A stretch of DNA of 64,000 nt from Irpex lacteus (lineage: Eukaryota; Basidiomycota; Agaricomycetes; Polyporales; Irpicaceae). This document shows, piece by piece, positions 54,381-64,000 of the stretch. The stretch is taken from contig MQVO02000030.1 of assembly GCA_001986395.2 (NCBI GenBank), positions 248,001 to 312,000 of the forward strand, written 5' to 3'. The translations under genes were made by a program, and so were the position numbers. Positions within the stretch are counted from its first letter, which is position 1. Each line of letters begins with the position of its first letter. Below the pieces are notes generated by a model that had not been told where the DNA came from, did not search any database, and worked only from the letters and a program-made list of their open reading frames with translations.

Positions 54381-57022
54381 TCATCGTTCGTAGCGAGGTA
54401 GCTCCTCATCGCCATCTTCAATAGAGTCGTTGATAGCCACATGCGGGGCTGATTCCATCGCCTGCGCTGCTCGCGCCAGGCGTGCAAATAGTCTCGGATG
54501 AGATGTCAAGTCAACTACTACGGAGCTAGAGCCTTGGCTTCCACTCGCCTCTGCCTCTCCCGGATACCGAGGCACTGATGAGGGCGAGGTAACTGAGCCC
54601 GAGGGAGTAGAGTTGGAAGTGGGTAACCGAGGCCGCCTAGTCGGAGTACTTCTGGTCTCTTGTGAATTGTAAGACGAGCGACGGTCCGCGTACTTGGACG
54701 CAATAATTTGTCGTGGCCGTGTTCTCATCAGTGGATTCGCATTGGTGTCATTCTCAGATATCTGTGCCTGGTGGTATGCTTCAAAATCCCTTGACTCCGA
54801 GTACGGCCGGGGAGCAGTCTCCATTTCCAATAACTTCTGGCGCTCTAACTGACGTTTTCTTCTTCTGTATAACAGGAATGCCCCAATGATCAGGAGAACG
54901 AGTACAGCAGCACCTGCGGCTATACCACCTATGGCAGCACCCGAAAGAGAGCGTGTGCGATTGATGTCGCTTCCAGAAGAGGTTGGAGGCGTCGATGGGG
55001 TCATGGTCGCGATAATTCCATCGCCACTAATTAGGTAGCTGTATGAATAGTGCTTATAAGCTAGGAGAGCATGTAAATTACCTTGTCGTAGTAGCCGGCG
55101 ACGTCACATTTTTGCTGACGATATGCGTTAGCCCGACAGCAGAAAATAAGACGTCCGCAGCGGCAAGTTGGCCAAGGGGCAATAGATTGAACGGAGGGCC
55201 GCCCTCCCATTGTGTCGAGTATTGATTGCTCCCAGGGGTGGATGCGAGGTCTAACAAAGCGTTGAACTGAAAGTAGCATTCGAGGTTAGTGGAAGCGATT
55301 CGGCATCAAATCCACACAGCTCACCTGAACATTTATATGGCTGCGTATGAGAGTGGCTTCAGGGGTATCGGACGGTATTGTCATGTATCGTTCGTACAAG
55401 CCGCGGATGTAGATCCCTGTGGTCGAGATCGAGTTAGTATGCTTATCAGTAGAATCTTAGTGTTCTAGTTACCCTTGAGCGCAAACGATGTGTTTAAGGC
55501 AGTAGGATCCATGGAGCCCGTGGGGCCTGTGTTGCACATGTCAAATTAGCGAGGGTAAGGGTGATCTGGATCGCAATGCACTGCACCTTCTATGATGATA
55601 CCGTCTGATGGATTTGTCCACACTGGGTTATGTATCGCCGTCGACACTAAATTAGAGAGACTTGTATGTAATGAGACCACGACTGGAGCAGTGATCCGGC
55701 CAAGGTTGGCACTCACAACGAAGAGTAGGAGCTATTCGTCGCTCCAAAGATCGGCGTGCTCAGCCCGTCGATGACCCAACCTGAGTTCGCCGTCGCTTCC
55801 AAAGACGCAGTTTGGCACGTTCCCAGGTCGATTCCATCCAAGATGACTTTTCCATTGAACAGATGATGGGAGATAAAATCAAAAATAAGCTGCGCCGCTG
55901 TCAGATATTTTGTATCTGAAGTATACTCGTATAGACGAGCAGAAAGGCTATGTAGGTTCGTCAGCGGGCGATACGTCAAGGAACGCGGGAGTTGCCCACT
56001 TACACCAATAGAGATCTACCAAGCTCCTGATTAGTGTGCACATATTTGGGTTGCAAGGAGGTTTATACGCACCCAGCAGTTTCAGCATTAACATCAAGGT
56101 TATCAGGCGCATTGGTAACCTGATGATCGTTATTTCATTATCCAGGATATACTGGATGATCAGCACCCACATTGAAGACGGCACCAGCCGTCGTGGCTAT
56201 CCAAATATTAGCAACGCGTGGGGGATAATGTAAGGAGATTTAATTTACTTACCATCATTGCAGGTCGAGGGGAATGTTACATTCCTGGTCTGATGCTTGC
56301 CTGACGCAGCATCTTCAGGCGTTACCAAGTACGCGCTCCCTTGTGTCCAGGCAGATTCCGCAAATGCCATTAGCGAATTGTCCTGGTACGCCCTATATGC
56401 ACTGATGGCCGCCACGCCCCACTGGCTATCCGAATAATATCATCGTTATTGTTATAGGATGACAACAAAAGAGAATAAAAATCATTCGTACATAGTGTCA
56501 CTATTAGCCTGAGGGACAGTTCCTCTATGAATATCTTCAGACATACAGCTAGGAGTAACATGAGGAGATGGAGCACTCACGTATTGCTCAGTGTTGAGCT
56601 GAAGGTCGCGTTGAGAGCCCCACGCACGACGGTCTCGTACGTCGAAGAACTATTGATGTAGTCAAAGGTAGAGATGGAGTGCGTCATGTGGGCGGATTCG
56701 GCCAGGTCAAGAGCTACGAAGAGACTTCTTGTGAATGCTCGCATCGATCACGGATAGGAAGGGCTACGTACGCTCAAATCTTCCGCTGGACGCATTAAAA
56801 GTTCGCGTCACGGTGTTCATTAGCCCATCGACAAGCGAGAGACGGTCTTGATTGGTGAGGTTCGAAGTAGTGTTCTAAATCGCATACCATGTAAGCAGAA
56901 GGTTATAGTGGACGCATTTTCGCAAGACGTACACGCCAGATTGATGGTACAGTAAAATCTTGTGCGATGACCTGCGAGATTGAAGTGACTAGTATGCAAG
57001 TCGTCGGCCATTTGAGCCGCAT
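54381..57022 (-). CDS. GH76-like secreted/membrane-anchored protein, copy 2
   Basis: Second member of the family found at 48376. The start at 57022 gives the signal peptide MRLKWPTTCILVTSISQVIA followed by QDFTVPSIWR. Then NLTNQDRLSLVDGLMNTVTR and TFNASSGRFE, ESAHMTHSISTFDYINSSST, QWGVAAISAYRAYQD, YLVTPEDAASGKHQTRNVTF, LSARLYEYTSDTKYLTAAQL, NGKVILDGIDLGTCQ and SGWVIDGLST. After the conserved domain come SGSDINRTRSLSG, a transmembrane helix (GGIAAGAAVLVLLIIGAFLL), RRRKRQLERQ, and a cytoplasmic tail ending EELPRYER at a TGA (54381-54383). A likely 9-nt microexon (56492-56500) supplies T-D-T-I before QWG, so only one Asp of the GH76 catalytic pair is present. Possible cell-wall sensor or inactive enzyme; that is inference. 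Confidence 0.75.
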
Positions 57023-58720
57023 AGATGTGGTGAAGGCGTGGTGGGGAAGGTACTGGGGGGCTGAGAGTGGAGTGGAGCGAAGTAGTTAATCTGCAACGGA
57101 CGGCTCTCATAGTCACGGCTTATAGTTGCATAGAGCTGTGCACCGGGTTCATCATGGTGTGAAATGATACTCGATGTGATAAGGTTGATGATTTCTGTAG
57201 TCAACGAGAGGCCTGAGGATGCTCTCTTCGAATTGGTGGTTTGACGGGAACCCTGGTTTGCGAGAGCTCATCCACGGTCACCTCTTTTGACTCGTCTTAG
57301 TACAATGCAAGGATATACTTATAATTAGGTGAGAGCGAAACAGTTCACTGAGCCACACACCTTGGCGGCGTCCTCGAGTCCTTGATCATCTCCTTTTGTT
57401 GATCACGAGGCGCGATAATGATTGTTCGTTCCTGCTAAATTGACAGTGCTTCTGAGCGTAAGATATACGCATAAGTACTTGAATCGCTTCCTGAGAAGCA
57501 ACATCTCCGAAGCAAGATTCGCATATCGATCGCCGAGGCCTCTGTAAGGTGAGCGACAGCTGGATGTCACAGCTTCGGAATAAGTACCTCAGAGGAAGAT
57601 AATATCAGGGACTAAGGCGTGGCGATTAAGGCAACGATGAACTGTCGCTGGCACTACGGGCGGGACTCCCGACTGATCTCAGCGCATTGTACTACTTATG
57701 AGCAGCGCATTAACAATTTCATTAAGCGTAATTTTGATACAGTTGTTGAACTCACAACTTATGCGATCAGAACGTTCCACGTCTACTCACGCAACTTCTG
57801 TGTGGTCAGCAGGACGGTGGTCATAATATTTGGGACGATAACGTCTCAATATGTGACTCGCAAATCTGGAACTGGCAGCGGTATTGGTCTTTCAATTCAT
57901 GTTCGACGACCACTGGTGTCACGTTAGATATTCCTTGTACATTTGCAGTTAATGAATGAATGCGAACCAAGTTTGACGATACGGCTCACCGTCATAACTC
58001 TGTCGAAACTCAGCTCGTTATGGAATGTCGAAATGAAGAGAGGAAGACCGACGAGACGCCCGAGGCCTTCAGTGGCGCTGAACTTGGTCGTCTTGTCTTA
58101 CATAGCGACTACCACCATCGTCAAAGACAGTCGGCTCTACCCGTTTGGAACGTGCACCTTCCACAAAATGGAGATAATTCTTTCGTTCTTTTGTCGTATT
58201 GCTATCCTTCGGCATCTCCGCCAAATCCGAGGCCTCACATCATAGGTACCTACCAAGTTCCAGCAGCGGCGACACTCGCGGCACCTCGCGCTGTCCATCC
58301 ACACCCTTGGCTTACTACAGACGGCATATCCCTGTCTAGCTTTACGATCGGGTACCTTCTCATGTCTGTGGCTGTTACGCAATCTAGCATGAACCGATAC
58401 ATGCTTACGGTTCAATATACGACGTCATGCGAATGCCGTTGGAGATTCTTTGTACGTGCCTTGTCTCTGTATATTAAGCTTAATATCTGCTGTATAAAAG
58501 ACTTCAAGTCGATGTGATTATCAGATCTGGAAGCGTAACGTACGTGTGCGTGTCTTATAAGACCTGATTGTCAGAGTCCTTAACATTCGTTTCACAGCAT
58601 CACACAGTGCCTTCAACACCACTTTCGAACATTATAAGGATGGAGAGCAGGTATCTATTGGTAATATGGTCCATTGTCCAGCAATGCTTGCGCTACATCA
58701 CGTAGTCCGTATAGTCCAAG
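57023..58720. other. Large spacer without supported gene
   Basis: About 1.7 kb. A 185-codon plus-strand frame (57960-58517) shows no family resemblance, odd composition and no consistent splice chain. It might be part of an unknown gene. No RNA gene is recognised. Confidence 0.4.
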
Positions 58721-59708
58721 TCATATTCCGTGTATGTGCAAGCGGCTGAGAATTTTATACAGCAGGGTAGCCATCAACGACCCAGGAAGGTATATCTTCC
58801 GCAAATCCTTTGGTGACGAAAAGTCACGGCACACGGGGCACATCTTCTTCTTCGACAGAGCAGTTTTGATGCACCTATATGAAGATGAGTATGGTCTTTT
58901 TTGTAAACTGGGCAAAGGACGACTCACGACGTGCAGAAGATGTGTCCACACCGGGTCGCACTCGTGGCTGTCGGTGCCTCCAAGCATAGAGGACAGCTGA
59001 CGAGTACGCCTGCAGCCGAGGAAGCAGCGGACTGCATCTCCTGGCGGTGCTCGTGCTTCGGCTGTTTGCCAGGGCAGTCATCGGACTCTGTACGGGCGGA
59101 CTGGCCCTGGGAGCGGTCTGCGCCGGGCAATGCATTGCTGCCAGACGACCGCACCGAAGGAGGAACACGAGCAAAACCATCGTATGCATCGAGGTCCTCC
59201 TCGAACTCGGTCTGGTCGTCGTCAGTCCAGTAGTCCACGTCGATTTCAGGATCTGACTCGGAGTCCTCGGGAACGGGCTCTGATTCGTTTGGGTATTTTA
59301 TCAAAGCAAACGCATCCTCCCAACCCTCTTCAGAGTCGTCGATTTCCTCGTCGTCGCTATCATCGTCGCTATCATCACGATGGATAGCAGAGTATTCGAT
59401 GTGGACGCGGAGGCCAGCAGGAGTTTTGAACTCTTGTTCGCAGGCTCTGCAGTAGTTGTGCCTGGGAGAGATGACAAGATGCTGCCAGTATACGTATCGA
59501 CTGTCAGTAAAGGCATATAAACCTTCACACGACAAACGAAACTTACGTTGCGAAGCGCGTTCATGTTTGCGAAACGGCGGTCGCAGGTGTCGCACTTGGG
59601 GTGATTGGTGGACACTTGGACGTGGTGCCGTCTGGCGTCGCTACCAGGGAAGTAGCGGTCACAGAGAGTACAGTAGGCCATGTCGAGGTAGACAATATCA
59701 TCATCCAT
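58721..59708 (-). CDS. C2H2 zinc-finger plus RING-finger protein
   Basis: Likely a nuclear or cytosolic RING-type ubiquitin ligase of unknown target. The start at 59708 reads MDDDIVYLDMAYCTLCDRYF, giving finger 1 (CTLC...HHVQVSTNH). A second follows (CDTCDRRFANMNALRNH), then a third, CRACEQEFKTPAGLRVHIEY. The middle is a very acidic linker (DDSDDDSDDEEIDDSEEGWE). The C-terminus is a C3HC4 RING: CPLCLEAPTATSATRCGHIF, C, an intron at the S codon, then C and CPVCRDFSSPKDLRKIYL. It ends HIHGI at a TGA near 58721. Three zinc fingers joined to a C-terminal RING by an acidic linker is a fungal-type arrangement that I cannot tie to a named gene. Head-to-head with HIR1. Confidence 0.8.
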
Positions 59709-60233
59709 GTTGCACTTGAGATATAAGTCGTAAGCGTGTGACGATGATGTAGAGGGGTGAATGAACTTGATGATGTGCTCCAGAGGAGGTCGTGCTTTTA
59801 TACGTTCGACAGCTACCCTTCACGTTGTAGAGTATGCCGATCATGATCGAGAATAGGATGCGGTTTACTGGATGTAAAATGTTCAGTATATCCAGTGTAT
59901 GTACTGAACGCTTTACGTCGCACACTGGCAAAGCCCGCGGATATGGTGTGCGATCGCTGGGTGATCGGCGGGATGCCGAGCAGGCAAACCCGACGGATTG
60001 CCATTTTGGGCGTGATGGCGCGGGACTATCGAAGTTCGGCGTTCCCTAAGTTGGCTCTGACCACACTCTGACTGCGATCGCCACCACCAGCAAGCCCGTC
60101 GTCCCCCGCGGGGCCAACCATAGCCTCGCCGGCTTTCTGCATTTATCTTGCACTCTTACTCTTCTCTTCTTCTGCTCTTCGCACAGACCACTGTCGCGTA
60201 CTACGATTACAACTCGCTAAATATAATTCAGTA
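59709..60233. promoter_or_regulatory. Divergent promoter region (RING protein / HIR1)
   Basis: 525 bases between divergent start codons. A pyrimidine-rich stretch (CTCTTACTCTTCTCTTCTTC, about 60152-60171) precedes HIR1, typical of fungal core promoters. A possible TATA-like TATAATTCAG lies just before the start. Confidence 0.5.
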
Positions 60234-63200
60234 ATGAAGTTCACCAAGCCGGCTTGGGTCGTTCATAACGGTTCGGTCATACGCATAGCTTCGAACGACA
60301 TATACTCATAAACCATCAGACTCTGCTAGCAAGGATCAGTCCAAACGGCTCTCAATATTCTCTTGCCATGTTCATCCTGACGGGTCGCGAATAGCCACAG
60401 GAGGATTGGACGCGAAAGTACGCATCTGGAGTACAAAACCGATCCTCAACCCGGCTTCAGAACAGTCTGGCAGACCACCCAAGTCATTATGCACGCTCAC
60501 CATGCATACCGGGCCAGTACTAACAGTGAGGTGGGCGCATTCAGGGCGGTGGCTGGCCAGTGGGAGTGACGATGCTATTATCATGATATGGGACCTCGAC
60601 CCGTGAGTATTTTTTGATAGGAACTTCTTCAGTCACGTAAAATCTCAAACCAATATAAGAACGGCAAAGGGGAAGGTTTGGGGATCAGACGAGGTGAATG
60701 TAGAGGGCTGGAAACCACTCAAGCGTTTGCCAGGCCACGAGAGTGGTATGTCTTTCCCTTCTCCCTGATTATGCCCCCTCAAGCCTGACTCTATGAAGAT
60801 GTTACCGATGTAGCATGGTCCCCAGGAGACCGCTATCTAGCATCGGTCGGGCTCGATTCGCAAGTTCTCATATGGTGTGGGTTCACGCTCGGTATGTGGT
60901 ATACCCCCGCGTTTCGACTTGCATCTGACGTGTCTCAGAACGTCTACACAGATTGAACCTGCACGAAGGATTCGTCAAAGGCGTGTGCTGGGATCCTGTT
61001 GGAGAATTCTTGGCGACCCAGTCCGACGACCGATCTGTATTGGTATGGCGCACTACCGACTGGCAACCGCATGCCGTAATTACGAAACCTTTTGAAGACT
61101 CCCCCGGGACGTTCTTTCGACGTTTGAGGTATTTATGAGTCTTCGTAATACCCTTTTCGTGACACTAAGAACGTTACAGCTGGTCGCCAGATGGGGCGCA
61201 CATCACTGCCTCCAACGCTACTAACAACAAGGGATATGTCTTCATTGCAGCTGTTATTGCACGAAATACATGGACCTCGGAAATCAGCCTCGTTGGCCAT
61301 GAAAATGCTGTCGAAGTTGCGGTAGGTTAACTCACACTCCCTCCGTGTGTTGCCCTCGTGAATACTGATGGTCACACAAGGCATACAATCCTCATATATT
61401 CCTACGTGACGCCTCCAGGCCAGTGGTTGCCTCCAACATTTGTTCTGTTGTTGCGCTTGGTGCCGATGATAGGTCAGTGTCCGTGTGGCAAACAAAGTCC
61501 GCACGGCCACTTGTAGTCGCGAAGGACGTATTCGACCGTCAAATTATGGACTTAAGCTGGTCCGTTGTCACTCTTATACTGCCGCACGGAAGCTTATATC
61601 TGTCTGCGATGTAGGTCCTCAGACGGTCTCACTCTGTACGCGGTCTCTTCCGATGGGACTATGGCAGTGTTCAACTTCACCACGTCGGAACTGGAAGGGA
61701 TCGCACCACTCGCCGCTCAAGAACAGTATCTGACCAAGTTCGACTTCACACCGCCACCGCTGCCTACCGGCTTCTCACACATACACCCAACTGCTACTGA
61801 TCGCATGACTCCGCCTCCATCTCCCGGGCGTGCCTCAGTCGCTCCCAGTGCCCATACTCAAGAAGCCGGCTTTGGACTTACCAACGGCGGCGGCGAAGTC
61901 GTCAACAAGCTCGTGGCAAAACGCAACAACAAGAAGCGTGTGCAACTCTCTTCGTTTGGTGGCCCTGTACCTAGCGCGTCTATACCTTCCGCGGCCAACC
62001 CATCTTCTACGTCTCTGCAAGCACTGAAATCGAATGGGCGATCCTTCCACGAGATCGCAGGCATCATTCCTTCACGCTCTGCACCAGCCCCCATCGCCGA
62101 CTCCCTATCCTCCGCTTCGAGTGCCTTCGGCCGCCACTCCGCATACGACGATACCGACTTGCTTTATCCTTTCCCTGATGACGACATGGACATGAGCACC
62201 GACGTGGCCATCAGTGCGCTTGACGGTCCGAGTAAAGGAAAGCGAAAGTCAAGTGGTACGGACTTTCCTGGTGATCGACCGAGTAAGGCGAGAACGCTGG
62301 GCGGAGATCGCGTGCGTGAGGCTGTTCCTGTGCGAGAGCTTGCTGCTGCACCCAAGATCTCGGGTAGCTCGTCCTCAGTGGTGTCAGGTTGGCCTGGAGA
62401 ACATAGTCTGGCTGGGCGTGTGCCCTGGCCGCCTCTTGTTACGTATCTTCAAGTCTCTGCGGAAGGGTCCGAAGACGTGCTCGAGGGACGAAACTCAGAA
62501 GATGGCTGTAAGTGGTAATTGCTGCGTTCAACGCTGGTTCGGAAACTGACAGTGCCTACAGCGCCATCCGAGGTCGTGTATATTAGCGGGAAACAGACAC
62601 AATGGCTGGACTATGTTTCGTCTCCTGTGGTTGGCTTAGCAGCTACCAACACCTTCTGTGCAGCGGGCTTGCAAGACGGTTCCATTCATGTATATTCTCC
62701 TACTGGTCGACGGTAAGCGATGTTGATTCCAGCTCATTCTGATACTGATTTATGTGTTATGCAGCATGATGCCTACTATCTCATTGGGTGACTCGTGCTC
62801 GCAAATCTCGGGGTCCAAGAACAGCTTGTTGGTGTTGACCGTGACGGGACAGCTATATGCATGGTGAGTATCGTAAGCTCGTCCGACTGACCATTTACCC
62901 ACGGTTCTTGCTATGCGCAGGAATGTGAAACAGCAAAAGGCGCTGTTTCCTCCGACGTCGATCCGCCCCATACTGGGGTCCACGCCGAACACAACGGTCT
63001 CGTCAGCCACCATCCGCCCTAATGGTGCTCCTGTCGTGCGTCTGACGTCCAACGTCGTCTACTCTTACGACGCGTCCCTCTCATCATGGACGAAACTCAC
63101 TGATGGTTGGTATGCCGAAGGCTCTGACGCGTGGCAGGGCAGACAAAGGGCAAACACGCAAGTAGCCAACAGGGGTGTCGTCAGCACTCTAGAAAGCTAC

Positions 63201-63705
63201 GTTAGTGAGATTGGCCCGCCTGTCGATAGCGAGAAGGAACGTCCTGCATGGTGGAGCACCGCCCTCACGCTCGGGCATCTGGAGACTCGCCTACATGCCG
63301 CGAAGACTCTGGAAAGCCCGCAAGAATACAAACACGCACTTGTTTTGTATGCGAAGAGGATAGCGGACGAGGGATTCCGTGCGAAGGCAGAGGAGCTTGT
63401 GAAGGAGCTGTTCGGCCCTACGTATTGGTATGTGGCATTGGCGTTTTCCACCCTATGGCGAATGATGATGCTTATACTCCTTGCAGGCGACCGGGAAGGG
63501 ACGATTCGTGGTCACCGACCGTCTTAGGCTTTTCCAAGCGCGACCTTCTGCGGGACGTCCTCAACGTGTTTGGTAAGCGGCCAGGTGGTTTATCGAACGA
63601 TATCCGCTTATTTTGATTATACCACTAGCTCGTAGCAAGACGTTGACGAAGCTCGCACTCGACTGGCAAGATACCCTCAAGAGGGCCGCCACTGACGAAT
63701 ACTAG
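60234..63705 (+). CDS. HIR1: Histone chaperone HIRA/Hir1
   Basis: Subunit of the HIR complex that deposits H3-H4 independently of replication and represses histone genes. The start at 60234 reads MKFTKPAWVVHN. N-terminal WD repeats follow: CHVHPDGSRIATGGLDAKVR, HTGPVLTVRWAHSGRWLASG, HESDVTDVAWSPGDRYLASV, HEGFVKGVCWDPVGEFLATQ, LSWSPDGAHITASNA, CSVVALGADDRSVSVWQTK and MDLSWSSDGLTLYAVSSDGT. A low-complexity middle with basic stretches follows (KRNNKKRVQLSSFGG, GKRKSSGTDFPGDRPSKART). The C-terminal HIRA domain has KQTQWLDYVSSPVVGLAATN, FCAAGLQDGSIHVYSPTGRR, LTLGHLETRLHAAKTLESPQ, EYKHALVLYAKRIADEG and LVKELFGPTYW. It ends RAATDEY at a TAG (63703-63705). About a dozen introns. The architecture is complete for the family. 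Confidence 0.94.
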
Positions 63706-63808
63706 TACCTATAAGTGATCGCTTTTCCTGTGTTTTGTTGTCGTGTTGGGTTATTTGTTCTGTACTGCTTATGATGTTATTTACTATGTATCCACTCACG
63801 CCTACACT

Positions 63809-64000
63809 TTACCACTTTACTTCCATAATCACCCGCTTCACCCCTTCGTCCTTCTTCCATACCGTACGCACGCTTCCCGCCGGTCTCGCCAGCGCCCCCT
63901 TACCAGGGTGCCGTACATTCTCTACCGCCTCAACGAACTCTGAGACGCCGCCCCCAACGCCAAAGTACACCAACTTGGCAGCGACGATGCACAACCCGTT
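63809..64000 (-). CDS. C-terminal fragment, possible METTL18/HPM1-like histidine methyltransferase
   Basis: The last 60-odd codons of a gene that runs off the right edge. It ends KRVIMEVKW at a TAA (63809-63811). The block CIVAAKLVYFGVGGGVSEFV followed by VWKKDEGVKRVIMEV resembles the C-terminal strand pair of METTL18/Hpm1-type seven-beta-strand methyltransferases (AAK..YFGVGG ... V......GVKR.I). These methylate a histidine of ribosomal protein uL3. The evidence is one motif only, so the name is tentative. The fragment is convergent with HIR1, 103 bases apart. Confidence 0.45.
   Translation of the reverse strand, partial: NGLCIVAAKLVYFGVGGGVSEFVEAVENVRHPGKGALARPAGSVRTVWKKDEGVKRVIMEVKW

Noticed and set aside
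57960..58517. Candidate gene of 185 codons
   Set aside because: No family motif, no consistent splice sites and a stop-rich neighbourhood. It was kept only as a low-interest observation.

Overview
The window is nuclear DNA of a basidiomycete fungus, most likely a mushroom-forming agaricomycete. Genes are dense on both strands and cut by many short introns of about 50-60 nt with GT(A/G)NGN donors. Several gene types are typical of Agaricomycetes, including membrane-anchored GH76-like proteins, an HNH-domain family and lineage-specific orphans. There is no plasmid, phage, virus, operon or CRISPR structure. Gene limits below are start-to-stop spans that include introns. Most internal splice sites were read by eye from donor, acceptor and frame.

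Left third (1-24.9 kb): after about 2 kb with little recognisable content there is a small unknown gene tail, then two long minus-strand genes, LTN1 (listerin, ribosome quality control) and PDS5 (cohesin regulator). An orphan plus-strand gene follows, then NAA15 (NatA auxiliary subunit), ribosomal protein eL42, and a minus-strand DHA2-type MFS transporter.

Middle (25-38.8 kb): a gene-poor stretch carries a possible terminal-inverted-repeat element and a broken-looking HNH nuclease gene. Next come an intron-containing tRNA-Ile(AAU), the mitochondrial ribosomal protein bL31m and a MIC26/27-like MICOS subunit. The latter is head-to-head with a CDK9/BUR1 kinase that has a long proline- and RS-rich N-terminus. 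After that lies a tandem duplication of about 1.9 kb, giving two paralogous orphan genes with the same exon plan.

Right part (38.8-64 kb): a SUZ12-type VEFS-box Polycomb protein is head-to-head with a sphingolipid delta-4 desaturase. Then come an MTH1-like Nudix hydrolase, D-amino-acid oxidase, and a YSC84-type SYLF-SH3 actin protein. Two GH76-like membrane proteins flank the proteasome ATPase RPT6. A C2H2+RING protein is head-to-head with the histone chaperone HIR1, and the window ends in the tail of a probable METTL18/HPM1-like methyltransferase.

Most genes are conserved housekeeping functions. Four act on chromatin or transcription (PDS5, CDK9, SUZ12, HIR1), but nothing suggests a functional cluster. 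The lineage-specific interest lies in the tandem orphan pair, the GH76-like pair, the possible REase-like orphan and the PRC2 subunit.
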